Assembly (NCBI GenBank): GCA_937949725.1
Contig: CALECT010000189.1
Span: 1-32,837 of the forward strand
Direction of reading: 5' to 3'
Length of the DNA stretch: 32,837 nt
From: an uncultured Pseudanabaenaceae cyanobacterium
GTDB lineage: Bacteria > Cyanobacteriota > Cyanobacteriia > PCC-9006 > JAAUQQ01
The notes under the pieces were generated by a model. That model was not told where the DNA came from. It ran no database searches and worked only from the letters and a program-made list of their open reading frames with translations. The first letter of the stretch is position 1. Each line of letters opens with the position of its first letter. Shown piece after piece: positions 30,578 through 32,837 of this stretch. A program made the translations under genes and the position numbers.

Positions 30578-31138
30578 TTACAGCAAATAGGGAAACAACT
30601 GCCGCCGCTGGCTCGGAGACAGCTGTCGCATCTGCTCTACATTTCGCTCTGGGATCATCTCCGGGTTGGAATAGTGAGCTAGGGCTTGCTCAATACTGGC
30701 CTCCCTTAGCAAATGCAAAATAGGGTAAGGAGACTGATTTGTCAGATTACTGGGGTCATCGGCCTCCACCCCAGCAAAACAGTAGTGAGGGTGAAAACTG
30801 GCAACCTGAAACTCCCCCTCCCAGCCTAATTGCACCAACAACAGGTCTGCTAGCGCTAGGAAGTCGTTGTACTGTTCAAAGGTCTCAAGCAGACCTGGTA
30901 TAACCACCAAGGTCGTTTCCACTGTGGAAGCAGGCGTCTGGGCCAGGTGGCGTAGCTCTGCCTGCAATTCCCCAAGCAAATCCTCTTCCGCCACTGCAGG
31001 GCTGACGTAGATGCGAATTTGGCGCTTGCGTTGGGGTTCAGCTGCAAAGGGGCAGAGATTAAGGCCAATGACGACTTGGTCAAGCCAGCATTGGACCTCT
31101 GAGGTGATGCGTGAAATGGTTTCGATTGGTAGTTGCAT
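30578..31138 (-). CDS. DUF1415 family protein
   Basis: 186 residues, cytosolic. The DUF1415 signature is well kept: CWLDQVVIGLNLCPFA near the start, IRIYVSPA, VETTLVVIPGLLETFEQYND, ADLLLVQLGWEGEFQVASFH, PHYCFAGVEADDPSNLTNQ and SPYPILHLLREASIEQAL. The function of the family is unknown. The conserved cysteine in LCPFA and the His-rich ASFHPHYCFAG stretch could be catalytic or metal-binding, which is conjecture. The start ATG at 31138 matches the usual N-terminus. A 120-bp gap separates it from the SRPBCC gene, so co-transcription is possible but unproven. Confidence 0.9.
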   Translation of the reverse strand: MQLPIETISRITSEVQCWLDQVVIGLNLCPFAAEPQRKRQIRIYVSPAVAEEDLLGELQAELRHLAQTPASTVETTLVVIPGLLETFEQYNDFLALADLLLVQLGWEGEFQVASFHPHYCFAGVEADDPSNLTNQSPYPILHLLREASIEQALAHYSNPEMIPERNVEQMRQLSPSQRRQLFPYLL

Positions 31139-31352
31139 AGACCAGATGGTTGATGAAGCAACCCAGAAATTTCACGGAAAGGCAAGAAAACCGTATCTAT
31201 AGGAATGAGCGACAGACAAGAGAAATCGCTACAACCTCGATGGAAGCACGGGAATTCGACTTAATATTTATTTTATCTTCTCCGTATATACAACATTTTC
31301 CAATGGACAGGTGGTGTTTATTATTCTGCTGTCAAACAAAAGGACATCCACC

Positions 31353-31499
31353 GTGACAGAGACCAGAGACCGCTGGAGCCGTTGCCAAGCCCTTGCTGCC
31401 AAACTCAAGCAGCAGTCCTTGGAGCAATCAACGGGCCGTCCCCAATCATCGAGTCAAGCCTCTCAAAGCCGCCAAAACACTGAAAAGACTGACTCATAG
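31353..31499 (+). CDS. Possible 48-residue protein
   Basis: A GTG start with AAAAGGA at 31337-31343, 9 bases upstream, opens a frame of 48 residues. It begins TETRDRWSRCQALAAKLKQQ (a helical, basic stretch) and ends in a Ser/Gln-rich tail. No family is recognised. The good ribosome-binding site and the protein-like helical start are the only support; chance is not excluded. The longer frame from 31311 lacks such a site. Confidence 0.35.
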   Translation: MTETRDRWSRCQALAAKLKQQSLEQSTGRPQSSSQASQSRQNTEKTDS

Positions 31500-31632
31500 A
31501 CAATTTAATTAAGCATCACCGCGATTCAGCCTGCACCTGTGCACACCTCATATTTCCACAGCACCAGGCGAAATCGCTGATGTTTCAGGACAAAACAGCA
31601 AGTCGGAACCTACCTATCTTAGGCAACCACAA

Positions 31633-31662
31633 GGCCGCCCATTGCTTTAGCAACGGACGGCC
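31633..31662 (-). terminator. Terminator hairpin of chlD
   Basis: GGCCGCCCATTGCT (31633-31646) and AGCAACGGACGGCC (31649-31662) pair over 14 bp with two G-U pairs and a very tight centre. It lies 27 bp past the chlD stop. The minus-strand tail TTGTGG is only slightly T-rich. Confidence 0.7.
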
Positions 31663-31688
31663 GTCAAATCAGTCCAAGACCCTTGGGA

Positions 31689-32837
31689 TTAACCCATGAC
31701 ATCTTTAAGAGCATTCTGTGTGGCGGAGGCGATCGCCTGGTCCGTCGCCTTGGGCAAGTGGTAATAAGTCCCTTGAGCCGCCGCTGCCAATTCCTTGGCA
31801 AAGCCCGTAGAAATGAATTTATTTTCCGTATCAATCACCAACAGTTGTAGACCCAACGCTGGATATTGAGCCGCAATTTCCAGCAGCTCTTCCTTAATAT
31901 TAGGCTTTTCAGCGCCTTCCTCTGGCACTTCGCCGAGGGAGCGAGCTAAGGGAATATTGCCCCGGCCATCGGTGATGGCAACAACAACGGCCTGGCCAAT
32001 GTCGCCGGACTTGATGGCATTAGCTGCGACTCTTGCCGACTGGCTAAGGCCATGGGACAGGGGCGAACCGCCACCGCAGGGCATTTTCTCAAGGCGCTTT
32101 TTCGCTGCAGTGATAGAGCGGGTTGGCGGTAGCAGAACTTCGGCCTGCTCCCCTCGGAAGGGAATTAGGGCCACTTGGTCGCGGTTTTCATAGGCTTCGG
32201 TGAGCAGGCGAATGACTGCGCCTTTGGCGGACTGCATGCGGTTTACAGCCATGGAGCCGGAAGCATCCACTAGGAAGATGACCAGGGCACCAGCCTTTCG
32301 CATCAACAGCTTGGAGCGCATGTCGCCGTTTTCGACGATGACGTTGCGACCCGGATTGCGGAGGCGGCGGGACTTTTGGTAAGGCGCAGCGGCGCGGAGG
32401 GTGGCGTCTACGGCAATGCGTTTGACCGGGCCTTTGGGCAGCATGGGCTTTACGTAGCGGCCGCGATCGTCGGAGAAGATCTGGGAGCGAGCGCCGGAGT
32501 TGCCCTGCTTGCTGAACTGCTGAGTAAAGGCCATCACAGAGTCATCCATGATGATGTTTTCGGGGTCGAAGAAGAATTCCTCGGGCAAGTCCTGCTGCTC
32601 GTCCTCGGGCTGATCCGGGGCATCGTCTTCCTGATCTTCGTCGGTCTCGTCCTCGTTATTGTTGTCCTGATTTTCGTCGTCTTCGGACTCATCCTGGGAC
32701 TGCGGTGGCGGCGGCGGTGGGGGAGGCTGCATTTGCTCATCCTCCTGGGGCGGCACCACCGTGGCGCGGGGGAAGATAACGAGGCGAACGGCGGCGCGGA
32801 GGTCGTCGGCGTTGACTTCGGTGCGGCCATCGAGGGC
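31689..32837 (-). CDS. chlD: Magnesium-protoporphyrin chelatase subunit D, C-terminal part (runs off window)
   Basis: Partial: the frame is open to the right edge (translation begins [20 protein letters not shown]), so a GTG inside at 32759 is not the start. The visible 382 residues hold the end of the AAA+-like domain (RLVIFPRA), a proline tract (eight Pro), a long acidic linker (Asp/Glu/Asn-rich), and a von Willebrand A domain with the MIDAS motif DASGS (in [15 protein letters not shown]) and ITDGRG later. ChlD with ChlI forms the ATP-driven motor that, with ChlH, inserts Mg2+ into protoporphyrin IX at the first committed step of chlorophyll synthesis. The vWA domain binds ChlI/ChlH through its metal site. 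This places the organism among chlorophyll-making phototrophs. Confidence 0.95.
   Translation of the reverse strand, partial: ALDGRTEVNADDLRAAVRLVIFPRATVVPPQEDEQMQPPPPPPPPQSQDESEDDENQDNNNEDETDEDQEDDAPDQPEDEQQDLPEEFFFDPENIIMDDSVMAFTQQFSKQGNSGARSQIFSDDRGRYVKPMLPKGPVKRIAVDATLRAAAPYQKSRRLRNPGRNVIVENGDMRSKLLMRKAGALVIFLVDASGSMAVNRMQSAKGAVIRLLTEAYENRDQVALIPFRGEQAEVLLPPTRSITAAKKRLEKMPCGGGSPLSHGLSQSARVAANAIKSGDIGQAVVVAITDGRGNIPLARSLGEVPEEGAEKPNIKEELLEIAAQYPALGLQLLVIDTENKFISTGFAKELAAAAQGTYYHLPKATDQAIASATQNALKDVMG

Larger units (their letters stand above)
31139..31688. other. Gap between DUF1415 and chlD genes
   Basis: About 550 bp. It holds the DUF1415 promoter region (AT-rich at 31255-31300), one possible small plus-strand ORF (31353-31499) and the chlD terminator (31633-31662). 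Nothing else recognisable. Confidence 0.45.

Overview
The window looks like chromosomal DNA of a cyanobacterium. HIP1 octamers (GCGATCGC) recur on both strands. The gene set includes cyanobacterial or plastid-lineage families: a Ycf66 protein, the ARC6-like division protein Ftn2/ZipN, an SLH-domain iron-uptake porin, glycine-rich RRM RNA-binding proteins, a MoeB-rhodanese fusion, a DUF3747 protein and the magnesium-chelatase subunit ChlD. The genus cannot be fixed from the sequence alone. I recognise no tRNA, rRNA, CRISPR array, insertion sequence or prophage.

Layout. 0-5.2 kb: a CPBP membrane protease with a small unknown gene behind it, a Uma2 endonuclease-like gene, MoeB-rhodanese, a secreted DUF3747 protein and a fructosamine-kinase-like gene. 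5.3-7.8 kb is the most accessory-looking stretch: a broken DUF5615 (PIN-like toxin family) gene followed by an unusual membrane-TerB-macrodomain fusion. 7.9-19 kb is mostly housekeeping: periplasmic alpha-carbonic anhydrase, IleRS, a small secreted protein, Ycf66 with a very long Ala/Glu/Lys tail, Ftn2/ZipN and the pyruvate dehydrogenase E1 alpha subunit. 19-25.7 kb: an unknown acidic protein, a glutathionyl-hydroquinone reductase-like protein, the SLH porin, a DEDDh exonuclease with an extra C-terminal domain, an M16 peptidase and a small two-helix membrane protein. 25.9-28 kb: two paralogous RRM proteins that share a conserved 5' leader as well as coding sequence, with a small CxxC protein and a large gene-poor gap between them. 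28.6-32.8 kb: RarD, a coupled SRPBCC-DUF952 pair, DUF1415, a possible small ORF and the C-terminal part of ChlD, which runs off the right edge.

Most genes appear to be single transcription units. Strong hairpin terminators follow the carbonic anhydrase, IleRS, pdhA, both RRM genes, chlD and the convergent secreted-protein/ycf66 pair. The only tight couplings are CPBP with the 94-residue gene (9 bp apart) and SRPBCC with DUF952 (stop and start share one base). The best candidate for something undescribed is the protein at 5818-7764, which joins membrane segments, a TerB-like domain and an ADP-ribose-type macrodomain in one chain next to a dead toxin-family gene.
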